A DNA stretch of 64,000 nucleotides from Bordetella genomosp. 13 (GTDB taxonomy: Bacteria; Pseudomonadota; Gammaproteobacteria; Burkholderiales; Burkholderiaceae_B): positions 1 through 64,000 of the forward strand of contig NZ_VEHL01000010.1 of NCBI RefSeq assembly GCF_007679965.1, given 5' to 3'. Shown in pieces: positions 16,537-25,028 of the stretch; position 1 is the first letter of the stretch, and the number at the start of each line of letters is the position of its first letter. The translations under genes were made by a program, and so were the position numbers. The notes under the pieces were generated by a model. It saw nothing but the letters and a program-made list of their open reading frames with translations. It was not told the origin of the DNA and searched no databases.

Positions 16537-17559
16537 TCATTGCGCCAGCGTGCCCAGCTCCCGCTGCGTCTTGGCTTCCGTGATGTCCATTTCCGGCGCC
16601 AGCGCCACGCCGTTCTTCGTGGCCAGCACCTCGGCCATGATGCTGACGGCGATCTCGGCCGGCGTCTTGCTGCCGATGTAAAGCCCGATGGGCCCGCGCA
16701 GCCGGGCCAGCGAGGCCTCGGTGGCGTCGAAGTGTTCCATGAAGCGCGCGCGGCGCGCCGCGCTGTTGCGGCGCGATCCGATGGCGCCCACGTAGAAGGC
16801 CGGGCTTTCCAGGGCCTCGAGCAGCGCCAGGTCGTCCAGCTTGGGATCGTGGGTCAGCGCCAGGATGCAGGTGCGCGTATCGGGCCGGAAGTCCGTCACC
16901 ACGTCGTCGGGCATCTCGGTCAGCAGCGGCACGTCGGGCATGGACCAGGTGGCGCGGTGCTCGACGCGCGGATCGCACACCGTCACCCTGAACCCGTTGA
17001 AGATCGCCATGGTGGCCAGGTATTGCGCCAGCGCGCCCGCGCCGATCAGCAGCATGCGGTAGCCCGGCCCCAGCGTGTTGGCCAGGCGGGAGCCGTCGAA
17101 CTGCAGTTCACAGGGCGCATCGGTGGCCAGCAATTGCACGGCGCCGTCGGCGCAGCCGACTTCCCTGCGCACCAGCTCGCCGCCATCCAGGCGCGCCACC
17201 AGCGTGTCCAGCGACCGCGCATCGGGATCGAACTCCAGCAGCAGTTCCAGCGTGCCGCCGCACGGCAGCCCGAAACGGTGCGCCTCGTCGGCGCTGACGC
17301 CGTAGCGGATCAGCTCGGGCGGGCCCGCCGGGATGGCGCCGCGGCCATAGGCCTGCGTGTAGCGCTCGATCAGGTCGTCCTCGATACAGCCGCCCGACAC
17401 CGAGCCCACCACGCCCCCGTCCTCGCACAGGGCCATCATCGCGCCCACGGGCCGCGGCGACGAGCCCCAGGTGCGCACCACCGTGGCCAGCACGGCCCGC
17501 CGCCCGGCCATGCGCCAGTCCCTCAAGGTGCGCAGCACCAATGTGTCTATCGTGTCCAT
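16537..17559 (-). CDS. XdhC/CoxI-family molybdenum cofactor maturation protein
   Basis: A 340-residue protein with the N-terminal XdhC/CoxI domain (RTWGSSPRPVGAMMA and GSVSGGCIEDDLIERY, about residues 29-68) and the C-terminal Rossmann XdhC_C domain (LLIGAGALAQYLA, about 170-182; VGAIGSRRNSAARR, about 253-266). XdhC-type proteins bind the molybdenum cofactor and help sulfurate or insert it into Mo-hydroxylases. It is the only such maturase in the window and sits next to the regulator of the Mo-hydroxylase cluster, converging on it, so it most likely serves the enzyme at 6303-10845. No TCAGTNNACTGA dyad was noticed in its promoter region. Confidence 0.9.
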   Translation of the reverse strand: MDTIDTLVLRTLRDWRMAGRRAVLATVVRTWGSSPRPVGAMMALCEDGGVVGSVSGGCIEDDLIERYTQAYGRGAIPAGPPELIRYGVSADEAHRFGLPCGGTLELLLEFDPDARSLDTLVARLDGGELVRREVGCADGAVQLLATDAPCELQFDGSRLANTLGPGYRMLLIGAGALAQYLATMAIFNGFRVTVCDPRVEHRATWSMPDVPLLTEMPDDVVTDFRPDTRTCILALTHDPKLDDLALLEALESPAFYVGAIGSRRNSAARRARFMEHFDATEASLARLRGPIGLYIGSKTPAEIAVSIMAEVLATKNGVALAPEMDITEAKTQRELGTLAQ

Positions 17560-17881
17560 GTCTTCTTCCCCAGCCAGGCCGCAGCGTCCGGATGGACGCG
17601 CACGGCGAAGGCCAGGCCTTTCGTTGCCGGTCTACGGCAATGGTACGCCCGCCGGACCCTTGCGCAATACGCAAGGGTGGACCAGGCATCGCCATATTGT
17701 GCCAAATCGTCAGCTCGCTGACGATCTTCACGCGCTGCGAACGGAAAAATACCTCGCGCCTGGGGGTCGGCGCGGGGCTCGGACAAAGCGCTTGCCGCCC
17801 GTCCGCCGCGACAGGGTATTCTTGCGCCCTTGCGGGGCGACCGCTCCGCAGGCAACCCCACTGGGCACCGGATTTTTTCAT
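17560..17881. other. Divergent intergenic region with two perfect dyads
   Basis: The 322-nt gap between the divergent XdhC and EamA genes holds no convincing gene. It contains a hairpin with 9-bp arms, ACCCTTGCG (17656-17664) and CGCAAGGGT (17670-17678), and a palindrome with 9-bp arms, ATCGTCAGC-TC-GCTGACGAT (17706-17725). Both look like protein-binding sites or mRNA hairpins for the divergent promoters. Neither resembles the MarR dyad of the neighbouring cluster. Confidence 0.5.
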
Positions 17882-18820
17882 ATGGGCATCGACAAGGGCC
17901 GCAAGGCGGACGCATTCGGCTGGCTGATCCTCGTTCTGCCGCCCCTGTTCTGGGCCGGCAACTTCATCGTGGGGCGGGCCGTGCGCGCGGACGTGCCGCC
18001 GATGATGCTGGCATTCGCCCGGCACGTGATCGCCTTCGCCTGCCTGCTGCCCTTCGGCTGGGCCGCCATCCGGCAGGACTGGCGGCAGTATTGGAGCTTG
18101 CGCTGGCTGCTGGTGCGCACCGGGCTGTCCGGCCTGGCAGCGTTCAACGTGCTGGTGTATCTGGGCCTGCACTACACCACGGCGGCCAACGGGCAACTGC
18201 TGAATTCGACCATTCCGGTGCTGGTCCTGGCGCTGGCGGCGCTGTTCTTCGGCCAGAAACTCGCGGCGCGGCAGGTCTGCGGGCTGGCGTTGAGCTGCGT
18301 CGGCGTGCTGACCATCATCACCCACGGCGACCTGCGCGGCCTGCTGACGCTGTCGTTCTCGCAAGGCGACCTGATCGTGTTCGCGGCCATGGTGTCGTTC
18401 GCGCTGTACTCGCTGTGGCTGCGCGCCCTGCCGCCCAGCCTGAGCAGGATCGGCGTGCTGAGCGTGCAGCTGGGCATCGCCGCCGTCGCGCTGCTGCCGA
18501 TTGCCGCCGCCGAATACCTGGCCGGCGCCCGCGCCACCTGGAACGTGATGACCGTGTCGGCGGTGCTGTACGTCGGCGTGGTGGCCTCGCTGCTGGCCAA
18601 CCTGCTCTACACGATCGGCGTGGCGCGCGTCGGCCCGGCCAAGGCCTCGCTGTTCATCCACCTGCTGCCGGTGTACGGCTCATTGATGGCGGTGGGATTC
18701 CTGGGCGAGTCGCTGCACGCTTACCATGGGATCGGCATCGCGGTGATCATCGCCGGGTTGGCGCTGTCGCGCACCGCGAATGCCGGCGACAAGGCGGCAG
18801 CCGGCACGCGCAACCCATAG
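17882..18820 (+). CDS. EamA/RhaT-family (DMT superfamily) transporter
   Basis: A 312-residue inner-membrane protein with ten predicted helices in two EamA repeats (about residues 12-145 and 160-295). The first repeat begins LVLPPLFWAGNFIVGRAV, the classic DMT start, and the second ends ESLHAYHGIGIAVIIAGL. Such proteins export amino acids or metabolites or import sugars; the substrate cannot be read from sequence. The ATG at 17882 is chosen because it starts the first helix region; in-frame upstream sequence is the promoter gap. It stands alone. Confidence 0.88.
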   Translation: MGIDKGRKADAFGWLILVLPPLFWAGNFIVGRAVRADVPPMMLAFARHVIAFACLLPFGWAAIRQDWRQYWSLRWLLVRTGLSGLAAFNVLVYLGLHYTTAANGQLLNSTIPVLVLALAALFFGQKLAARQVCGLALSCVGVLTIITHGDLRGLLTLSFSQGDLIVFAAMVSFALYSLWLRALPPSLSRIGVLSVQLGIAAVALLPIAAAEYLAGARATWNVMTVSAVLYVGVVASLLANLLYTIGVARVGPAKASLFIHLLPVYGSLMAVGFLGESLHAYHGIGIAVIIAGLALSRTANAGDKAAAGTRNP

Positions 18821-18924
18821 GTTCGGGCCGCTGCTACAAGCGCCGCCGTCGTTCGAAGGGCGCCGCGTGCAACGCCGCCGCGGCCGGCGCGGCGGGGACA
18901 AGCTGCCGCCACGTCCTTCAGTGC

Positions 18925-19641
18925 CTATTTCTTGTCTTCGCCGTCCATGCGCAGCAGATGCCCGGTGCGGTCGATCTTCGCCCGCAGATAGGCCAGGTTG
19001 TGCTGGTTGGCGTGCACGCCCGTCAGGCGGCACTTGGCCACCTCGATGCCCAGCCGTTCCAGCTGCTGCTTCTTGTCGGGGTTGTTGGTGACCAGCTCGA
19101 TGCGGGTGACCCCCAAGGCCTTGAGCATCTGCGCGGCCGAGGTGTAGTCGCGGTCGTCCAGGCCGTGGCCCAATTCCAGGTTGGCCGCATAGGTGTCTCG
19201 CCCCTGTTCCTGCAGGCGGTACGCATCCAGCTTGGAATACAGGCCGATGCCGCGGCCTTCCTGGCGCAGGTAAAGCAGATAACCGCCCTCCTGCTTCAGC
19301 ACCTTCAGCGCCTCCTGCAACTGCGGGCCGCAGTCGCAGCGCAGCGAGCCGAAGACGTCGCCCGTCAGGCACTCGGAATGCAGCCGCACCACGGGCACCG
19401 CGGTCGGCTCGCCGAACCGCAGCGCGAAGTGGTCCTTGCCGTCGCTCAGGCCGTTGAAGCTGTATGCCAGGGCGAGGGCCTCGGAACCATCCGCCAGGCG
19501 GATGGGCAATTGAACCGTCGCGCGCAGCGACGCGGCGGGCTGGGAGGCTGTGGAAGAAGGAGATACGGCGTTCAAAACGGAAAACCAACTTGAAAGAATG
19601 TCAGGCACCTGGGATGCGGAACGTCCTGCGGGCTCCAGCAT
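18925..19641 (-). CDS. ribA: GTP cyclohydrolase II
   Basis: A RibA enzyme that opens GTP to 2,5-diamino-6-ribosylamino-4-pyrimidinone 5'-phosphate, first step of riboflavin synthesis. The zinc ligands C91, C102 and C104 (SECLTGDVFGSLRCDCG), the RQEGRGIGLYSKLDAY block and TNNPDKK near the end are all present. The chosen ATG (19641) gives 238 residues with about 37 more than E. coli RibA before the core; no good ribosome site is seen, so translation may start later, for instance at TTG within SVLNAVSPSS. It is not fused to RibB. It stands alone, converging on the EamA gene. Confidence 0.88.
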   Translation of the reverse strand: MLEPAGRSASQVPDILSSWFSVLNAVSPSSTASQPAASLRATVQLPIRLADGSEALALAYSFNGLSDGKDHFALRFGEPTAVPVVRLHSECLTGDVFGSLRCDCGPQLQEALKVLKQEGGYLLYLRQEGRGIGLYSKLDAYRLQEQGRDTYAANLELGHGLDDRDYTSAAQMLKALGVTRIELVTNNPDKKQQLERLGIEVAKCRLTGVHANQHNLAYLRAKIDRTGHLLRMDGEDKK

Positions 19642-19987
19642 AGTGGAATGCCGGCGGCGCTGCCCGATACACCCTGCCCGCGCCAGGGATGGAAATCGAT
19701 TCCATGGGCCATTTTCGCAGAAGAAAGGGATGGGGATGCCCGCGGGCCGGACAGCCGTCACTGAACGGTGCTCTGGCCACACTGGCCTGGAATCGCCAGA
19801 CCAGAACCGCGTGGCCCATTGGGCAAGCATCCGCATGGCAAGCGCCGCACCTTCCTGCCCCCCACCGCCGACCTGGCCGCGCCCGGCCTAAACTTGCTGG
19901 CGGCCACGCGATTGCCTATGCTGCCGACGGTGCTTATCGGCGTGGCGGCGGCGGGACTGCCGCGGCATTACATGGGATGAGAAGGCG
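19642..19987. other. Intergenic region without a recognisable gene
   Basis: The 346-nt stretch lies between the divergent ribA and alpha/beta hydrolase genes and must hold both promoters. Open frames in it lack ribosome sites and family features. I see no clear FMN riboswitch fold. Confidence 0.5.
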
Positions 19988-20803
19988 ATGTCCACGATCC
20001 AGACCAACGACTACAGAATCCAGACCGACCAGGGTGGGCTTTTCGTGCGGCGCTGGAGCCCCGGCGCCGACGGCTTCGGCGCCGAGCCGCCCATCGTCCT
20101 GCTGCACGACTCGCTGGGCTGCGTGGAGCTGTGGCGCGACTTCCCCGCCCATCTGGCAGCGGCCACCGGCCGCGACGTGATCGCCTACGACCGCCTGGGT
20201 TTCGGCCGTTCGGATCCGCATCCCGGCACGCTGCCGCCGCTGCATTTCATCCGGAACGAGGCGGACGAGGGCTTTCGCAGCGTGCGCGAGGCCCTGGCGC
20301 TGGAGCGCTTCGTCCTGTTCGGACACAGCGTGGGCGGCGGCATGGCGGTGGCGTGCGCGGCGCGCTATCCGTCGGCCTGCGCGGGTCTGATCTCGGAGTC
20401 GGCCCAGATGTATGCCGAAGACCGCACCTTGAACGGCATCCGCGAGGCGAAGCAGGCGTTTTCCGACCCCGTCCAGGTGCAGCGCCTGGCGAAATACCAT
20501 GGCGACAAGGCCGAATGGGTGCTGCACGCCTGGATCGATTCGTGGCTGGCGCCGGAGTTCGCCAGCTGGAGCCTGGACGAGGAATTGGGACAGGTGCGCA
20601 GTCCGGTCCTGTCGCTGCACGGGGACACCGACGAATACGGATCCGTCGATCACCCGGCACGCATTGCCAGCCTGGCCCCCGGCGACGTGACGGTGCACAT
20701 CCTGCCGGCGTGCGGGCACGTGCCGCATCGCGAACAGGAGGACGTCGTGCTCGAACACATACTGGCGTGGCCCGTGATCGGCAGGACGGCCATCGCCCGG
20801 TAA
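19988..20803 (+). CDS. Alpha/beta hydrolase
   Basis: A 271-residue single-domain alpha/beta hydrolase. The nucleophile elbow is GHSVGG with S114, an oxyanion segment LLHDSLG is at 38-44, the acid lies in LHGDTDEYG (about 216-224) and the histidine in CGHVPHRE (about 241-248). The mature start is cytoplasmic, with no signal peptide. A ribosome site GAGAAGG precedes the ATG. It reads rightward, opposite to the operon at 21081-25929, and its 3' end is next to the 60-bp repeat array. Substrate unknown; ester, lactone or C-C bond hydrolysis are all possible. Confidence 0.85.
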   Translation: MSTIQTNDYRIQTDQGGLFVRRWSPGADGFGAEPPIVLLHDSLGCVELWRDFPAHLAAATGRDVIAYDRLGFGRSDPHPGTLPPLHFIRNEADEGFRSVREALALERFVLFGHSVGGGMAVACAARYPSACAGLISESAQMYAEDRTLNGIREAKQAFSDPVQVQRLAKYHGDKAEWVLHAWIDSWLAPEFASWSLDEELGQVRSPVLSLHGDTDEYGSVDHPARIASLAPGDVTVHILPACGHVPHREQEDVVLEHILAWPVIGRTAIAR

Positions 20804-20829
20804 TCGTCCGGCAGGGCATGGCGCTGCCT

Positions 20830-21084
20830 GCCCGGCGGGCGCATCGATAAACCTTCGTGCTGCGCACTCCGGTATTCGCCCTTGGGGCGGCCCGGCGGGC
20901 TCATCGATAAACCTTCGTGCCGCGCACTCCGGTATTCGCCCTTGGGGCGGCCCGGCGGGCTCATCGATAAACCTTCGTGCTGCGCACTCCGGTATTCGCC
21001 CTTGGGGCGGCCCGGCGGGCTCATCGGTAAACCTTCGTGCTGCGCACTCCGGTATTCGCCCTTGGGGCGGCCCGGCGGGCTCAT
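20830..21084 (-). repeat. 60-bp tandem repeat array coding for PPGRPKGEYRSAQHEG peptide units
   Basis: Four nearly identical 60-bp units (21084-21025, 21024-20965, 20964-20905, 20904-20845) plus the first 15 nt of a fifth. Each unit is exactly 20 codons on the minus strand, begins with its own ATG and reads MSPPGRPKGEYRSAQHEGLS with few changes (LP in the first, R for Q in the third). The array starts on the stop codon of the Rieske gene (ATGA at 21084-21081). The open frame continues to 20650 (144 codons in all), but that tail lies antisense to the hydrolase gene and is probably not functional. The same unit occurs on the other strand at 29529-29648. Confidence 0.9.
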
Positions 21085-21473
21085 GACGCTGCCTGCCCTG
21101 CCGGCCGGATGCGTTCGTCCGGCAGCCAGTACACGACGCCGCCCTCTTCTTCCTGGCGCTCCTCGACCGACACCGCGCTCAGGTTTCCCTTCATGTTGAG
21201 CCCGCCCATGCAGGCGCCCGTGTCCGGCGCGAAGGTGGCGCCATGCCGCGCGCACATCAGCAGGTCGCCCTCGCGCGTGAAGAAGCTGCCTTCCCAGTCG
21301 ATGGCCACGCCCATGTGCAGGCAGCGGTTCAGGTAGCCATACACCCGGCCCTGGTAGCGCACGAAGAACACGGTCGTGGGGCCACGGCGATCCTGGGCCG
21401 GCACCTTGATGCCCAGACCGCCGTCCACCAGTTGGTCGCTGCGGCACACGCGCACCGCGGTTGGTTCGGTCAT
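21081..21473 (-). CDS. Rieske [2Fe-2S] domain protein
   Basis: A 130-residue protein whose Rieske boxes are CLHMG and CARHGATF, about 20 residues apart, giving the two Cys and two His ligands. It lacks a signal peptide or catalytic domain and so resembles a stand-alone Rieske ferredoxin. AAAGGAATA precedes the ATG at 21473. It is the last gene of the leftward operon 25929-21081, 113 nt after the acyl-CoA synthetase gene. No oxygenase or reductase partner is nearby, so its electron partner is unknown. Confidence 0.85.
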   Translation of the reverse strand: MTEPTAVRVCRSDQLVDGGLGIKVPAQDRRGPTTVFFVRYQGRVYGYLNRCLHMGVAIDWEGSFFTREGDLLMCARHGATFAPDTGACMGGLNMKGNLSAVSVEERQEEEGGVVYWLPDERIRPAGQAAS

Positions 21474-21586
21474 GCGATATTCCTTTGCATTGCGCGGCCG
21501 CCGCAGCGGGGATTTCCGCCGCGGGACGGTGCCGGACGGCACGCCGCTGTCGATGCCGGTGATCGTACCGCCTTTGCCGCCATGCC

Positions 21587-23341
21587 TCATCGTGCGGGCC
21601 GTGGCGGGACGTCCAATCTCGCCAGCCGCCGCGCCAGGTCGCGCAATTCGGCGTTCCTGATCTTGATCCCGTTGACGCCCGAAGTGGTCGGCATGGCGTC
21701 CAGCACGTGCACGCTGCGCGGCACCTTGTATCGGGCCAGCCGGTCGGCGCACCAGGCCGCCAAGGCGTCGGGCCGTACCGACGCCCCTTGCCTCAGCGTG
21801 ACGAAGGCCACGGCCTCGGTCTGCCCGTCGGCCAGCTGGATGCCGACGACCTTGGCCACGTCCACGGCGTCGTGCGCCGCCAGGCGCTGCTCGATCTCCG
21901 CGGGCTCGACCAGGAATCCCTTCAGGCGCAGCACGTCGCCCGCGCGGCAGACGTATTCGAACGCGCCGTCGGCATGGACCACGCCCAGGTCGCCGGTACG
22001 GAACCAGCCTTCATCATCCCATTGCAGGACGCGCAGATCCGGGGCGCCGAGATAGGCGTCCACGACGTTGTAGCCGCGAAAACGCAACTCGCCGCAGGCG
22101 CCGGCCTCCATGACCTGACCGGTATCGGGATCCACGCATCGCACGTCGATGCCCGGCGACACCGGCATGCCGCCGCCGCCCCATCGCCGCGGGGCCGCGA
22201 CGGATTCGGACCAGAACGCAGCCAGCGCGAACACTTCGGACGAGCCGTATACGCCACAGGCCACCACGCCGAAGGTGTGCTCCGCCCATTGCGCCAGGGT
22301 CTGCGACGCGCCGTTGAAGTCCGCGATGAACAGTCGGCGCCACCGCGGCAGGCCCGGCCTGCGCGCCTGCCAGGCCTGCGCCAGCCGACCCACGATGTCG
22401 TCCGCGCCTACCACGTGGGTGACGCCGAAGCGCGCCATGTCCTGGACAATGGCGTCGGGATCGAAGGTCGGCTGCAACAGGCAGGCGCCGCCCGTCGCCA
22501 GGGCCGTGACGGCCGGCACGAACGAGAACACGCCCGTAAGCGGCAAGGCGCACAGCGTCACATCGCCGGGCCGCCAATCACCCCGCTCGGCCACGGCGCG
22601 GGCGTGCTGGACCACCGCGCGCGCCGTATGGGCCGCCAGCTTGGGACGGCCAGTGGAGCCGGAAGTGGTGAAAGCGACCACCAGCGCGTCGGGATGGTGC
22701 ATGGCCGCGGGCGCGTCTGGTCGGCCTTCCTCCGCGCCCAGCGCAGTTGCAGGCGCGCACGCGTCGCGCAGGGCAGTTCCGGGCGGTCGCGTCGCGACAA
22801 GTCCCGGCTCGACCGGCGCGTCGGCAATCCAGGCGCCGCCACCCACGTCGTAATCGTGCAGCACCTCGGCGTGCGGACGGACGCCGTGCGGCCCAGCCAC
22901 CACGGCGACGGATGGGGCGGGCGCGGTGGACAGCGCCGTCGCGCGGCGCAGCCGTTCGTCCAGATCCAGCCGCGCGAAGCCATGCGCGATGGCCAGCACC
23001 CTGGGGCGGGCATGGTTCAGCACGTGGACCACTTCCTCCACGTTGTAGCGCGTATTGATGCCGATCACGTGGGCCCCGAGCGAGGCCGCGGCGAATTGCC
23101 ACACCAGGCTGTCCGACCAGTTGGGCAGCCATACGCCGACGCAATCGCCCTGGCCCAGCCCGCGCTCGGCCAGCGCATGCCGCAGGTTCAGCACGCGGCG
23201 CCACAGCTGGCCGTACGAGACACGGATGCCTTCGATCTCGCCCATGCCCGCGTCGATGGCGGCGGTGGCATCCGGGTCGCGCCGCATCGCGGTTTCAAGC
23301 AGGCACGGCAATGACAGATCCGGCGTGGCCATGCCGATCAT
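21587..23341 (-). CDS. AMP-dependent acyl-CoA synthetase/ligase
   Basis: A 584-residue ANL-superfamily enzyme. The phosphate loop TTSGSTGRPKLAAHT (about 228-242), the A5 region YGSSEVFALA, the A7 motif GWFRTGDLG and the hinge/A8 region RAGDVLRLKGFLVEP are present, and the C-terminal catalytic lysine lies in SGVNGIKIRNAEL. It would activate a carboxylic acid to its CoA ester. The start overlaps the hydrolase stop (ATGA). Medium- or aryl-acid specificity cannot be told from sequence. It is part of the five-gene operon of unknown substrate. Confidence 0.9.
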   Translation of the reverse strand: MIGMATPDLSLPCLLETAMRRDPDATAAIDAGMGEIEGIRVSYGQLWRRVLNLRHALAERGLGQGDCVGVWLPNWSDSLVWQFAAASLGAHVIGINTRYNVEEVVHVLNHARPRVLAIAHGFARLDLDERLRRATALSTAPAPSVAVVAGPHGVRPHAEVLHDYDVGGGAWIADAPVEPGLVATRPPGTALRDACAPATALGAEEGRPDAPAAMHHPDALVVAFTTSGSTGRPKLAAHTARAVVQHARAVAERGDWRPGDVTLCALPLTGVFSFVPAVTALATGGACLLQPTFDPDAIVQDMARFGVTHVVGADDIVGRLAQAWQARRPGLPRWRRLFIADFNGASQTLAQWAEHTFGVVACGVYGSSEVFALAAFWSESVAAPRRWGGGGMPVSPGIDVRCVDPDTGQVMEAGACGELRFRGYNVVDAYLGAPDLRVLQWDDEGWFRTGDLGVVHADGAFEYVCRAGDVLRLKGFLVEPAEIEQRLAAHDAVDVAKVVGIQLADGQTEAVAFVTLRQGASVRPDALAAWCADRLARYKVPRSVHVLDAMPTTSGVNGIKIRNAELRDLARRLARLDVPPRPAR

Positions 23342-24156
23342 CGTGATGCTCCTTCCAGTTGCTTGAGCCAGCCATCGATGTGCCCGGCTGCGTCATCGAG
23401 CTCTTCCATCGGATAGTGGCCGATGCCGTCCAGCAGCGTAAACCTCGCGCCGGGAATGGCCTGGGCGGCGCCGCGAGCGCGCTCGGCATCCATCCACAGG
23501 TCGTCGCTGCCCACCACCATGTGGACCGGGCAGGCGATCCCGCCCAGCGCCGCGATGCGGTCGAAGCGCGCCCAGCCGATCAGGTCGGACGTCGACACCT
23601 CGGGATCTTCGCGACGATGCATCCGCGCGATGGCGGCCGCCCGCGACTCCGGCACCTTGCGGCCCACCACGGCCAACGTGCCCAGATAGGTGCGGTCCGA
23701 CCGGCTGGGCGCGGCCGCGTCCACCAGTTCCCGCTCCAGCCCACGCGCCATGGACTCGCCTGCCTGGCGCGGCAGCCCTGCGTCCGCCGCCATGGCCACC
23801 ACGCCGGCCAGGCGCTGGCCGCGCCGCAAGGCCAGGTCCAGCGCGATCTTGCCGCCGATGGAGCAGCCCACGACGTAGGGATCGCGAAGACCCAGCCGAT
23901 CGATCAGGCTCTCGCACCAGGCCGCGTAGAGACCCAGATCGCGCACGGGCCCGGCCAATGCGGGATCGGAGCGCCCATGCCCCGGCAGGTCTGGCACGAT
24001 GACCTGATAGCCCCGTTGCGCCAGCCCGCCGGCCGCCCGCTTCCACTGCCAGCCGCCCTGCCCGGCCGTGTGCAGGCACAGCACGGGCCGGCCCTCGCCC
24101 CAGTGCTCGACGTAGGCGTCGGCGCCGTCGATCTCGATGTATCGGGCGCCTATCAT
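23338..24156 (-). CDS. Alpha/beta hydrolase
   Basis: A 272-residue alpha/beta hydrolase with nucleophile S99 in VGCSIGGK, LHTAGQGG oxyanion loop (29-36), PDLPGHGRSD (55-64) and a C-terminal GIGHYPMEE histidine. The nucleophile elbow C-S-I-G-G is a common variant of G-x-S-x-G in C-C bond hydrolases and esterases. The start overlaps the MaoC stop and the stop overlaps the ligase start (both ATGA), so it is strictly operonic. With ligase and MaoC neighbours it may hydrolyse a CoA ester or a ring-cleavage product. Confidence 0.87.
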   Translation of the reverse strand: MIGARYIEIDGADAYVEHWGEGRPVLCLHTAGQGGWQWKRAAGGLAQRGYQVIVPDLPGHGRSDPALAGPVRDLGLYAAWCESLIDRLGLRDPYVVGCSIGGKIALDLALRRGQRLAGVVAMAADAGLPRQAGESMARGLERELVDAAAPSRSDRTYLGTLAVVGRKVPESRAAAIARMHRREDPEVSTSDLIGWARFDRIAALGGIACPVHMVVGSDDLWMDAERARGAAQAIPGARFTLLDGIGHYPMEELDDAAGHIDGWLKQLEGASR

Positions 24157-25028
24157 GTCCAACTCCTTTCCTGGAATTCCGCACGCGCTGCCGCCGCCAG
24201 CAAGGCCATCGTGCGCGTATGCCGCACGTATTCGTAGGCCTCGCCGCGCACCGAGAACGCGCCCTGCATGGCCAGCCGCATGAAGTCGTCCGACGCGCTG
24301 CTGACCAGCCACGCCCAGGCCAGGTCGCTGGCCTTCACAGTGAAGGTCGGTCCGTTCGGCATCCGCGGGCCCGCCTCGATGATCCTTCCGCGATAGATGC
24401 GCAGGGCCGTCTCGGCGCCATCGCCCTCCAGCCCGATGGCGCCGTCCCAGGTCGAGGTCGCGGCCTGGAAGGCGGGATCGGCTTCGAGCCGCAGCGCCAG
24501 CCGCTGAGCCCACGCGCGCGTCAGCAGCTCCTGCCCGACGCAGCGCCGGCTGCCGCGCGCCCGCACCATGACCGCGCTGGTGCCTTCCTGCACGAGGGCG
24601 CCGTGCTGGTTCAGCACGCGCACGTGCCGGCCGACGATGCCGCGCCCACCCGACGAGGCGCGGCGGCAGGCGGTGATGGTCACGTCGTAGCGCACCCTGT
24701 CGCCTGCATACACGGGCGCCAGGTAGCGCCAGTGGGTGTCCAGCAGCGCGATGGTGGCGTCGCGCGCCATGCCGCTGCGAAATACCCAGCCGAAGAATCC
24801 CGCCAACCCCAGCGGGCCATGCGCAAGCGGCGCCGGATGTCCCTGGCCAGCCGCGCAGCCGGCGTCGACGTGCAGCGGATGGCGGTCTCCCGACACGGCC
24901 GCGAAGTCCAGCAGGTCCTGCGCGCTGATCTCGCGGCCCTCGTCGGTGAAACGCTGCCCCAGGCTGAAGTCCTCGAAATCGCGCAGGGATGCCGGATCGG
25001 GATGCGATGCGCGGGCGGCGTCATCCAT
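24153..25028 (-). CDS. MaoC-like dehydratase-domain protein with extra C-terminal domain
   Basis: A 291-residue protein. The N-terminal hot-dog domain (about 15-160) carries the hydratase-2 motif with D48 and H53 in VSGDRHPLHVDA, consistent with hydration or dehydration of a CoA ester. Residues about 190-290 form a second domain (ALRIYRGRIIEAGPRMPNGP, FTVKASDLAWAWLVSSASDD) resembling small SCP2-like or substrate-binding folds; I do not recognise it firmly. The start overlaps the upstream gene by 8 nt. No signal peptide, so cytoplasmic. Confidence 0.8.
   Translation of the reverse strand: MDDAARASHPDPASLRDFEDFSLGQRFTDEGREISAQDLLDFAAVSGDRHPLHVDAGCAAGQGHPAPLAHGPLGLAGFFGWVFRSGMARDATIALLDTHWRYLAPVYAGDRVRYDVTITACRRASSGGRGIVGRHVRVLNQHGALVQEGTSAVMVRARGSRRCVGQELLTRAWAQRLALRLEADPAFQAATSTWDGAIGLEGDGAETALRIYRGRIIEAGPRMPNGPTFTVKASDLAWAWLVSSASDDFMRLAMQGAFSVRGEAYEYVRHTRTMALLAAAARAEFQERSWT

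Noticed and set aside
19642..19987. FMN riboswitch upstream of ribA
   Set aside because: The region lacks a recognisable six-stem RFN layout and the conserved blocks I would expect; no support by eye.
20650..20829. Continuation of the repeat frame as part of a 144-residue protein
   Set aside because: The sequence after the repeats is antisense to the alpha/beta hydrolase 3' end and its immediate downstream bases and looks like random translation; only the repeat units are treated as meaningful.
20830..21084. CRISPR array
   Set aside because: The 60-bp units are directly contiguous with no unique spacers, keep a reading frame and have no cas genes nearby.
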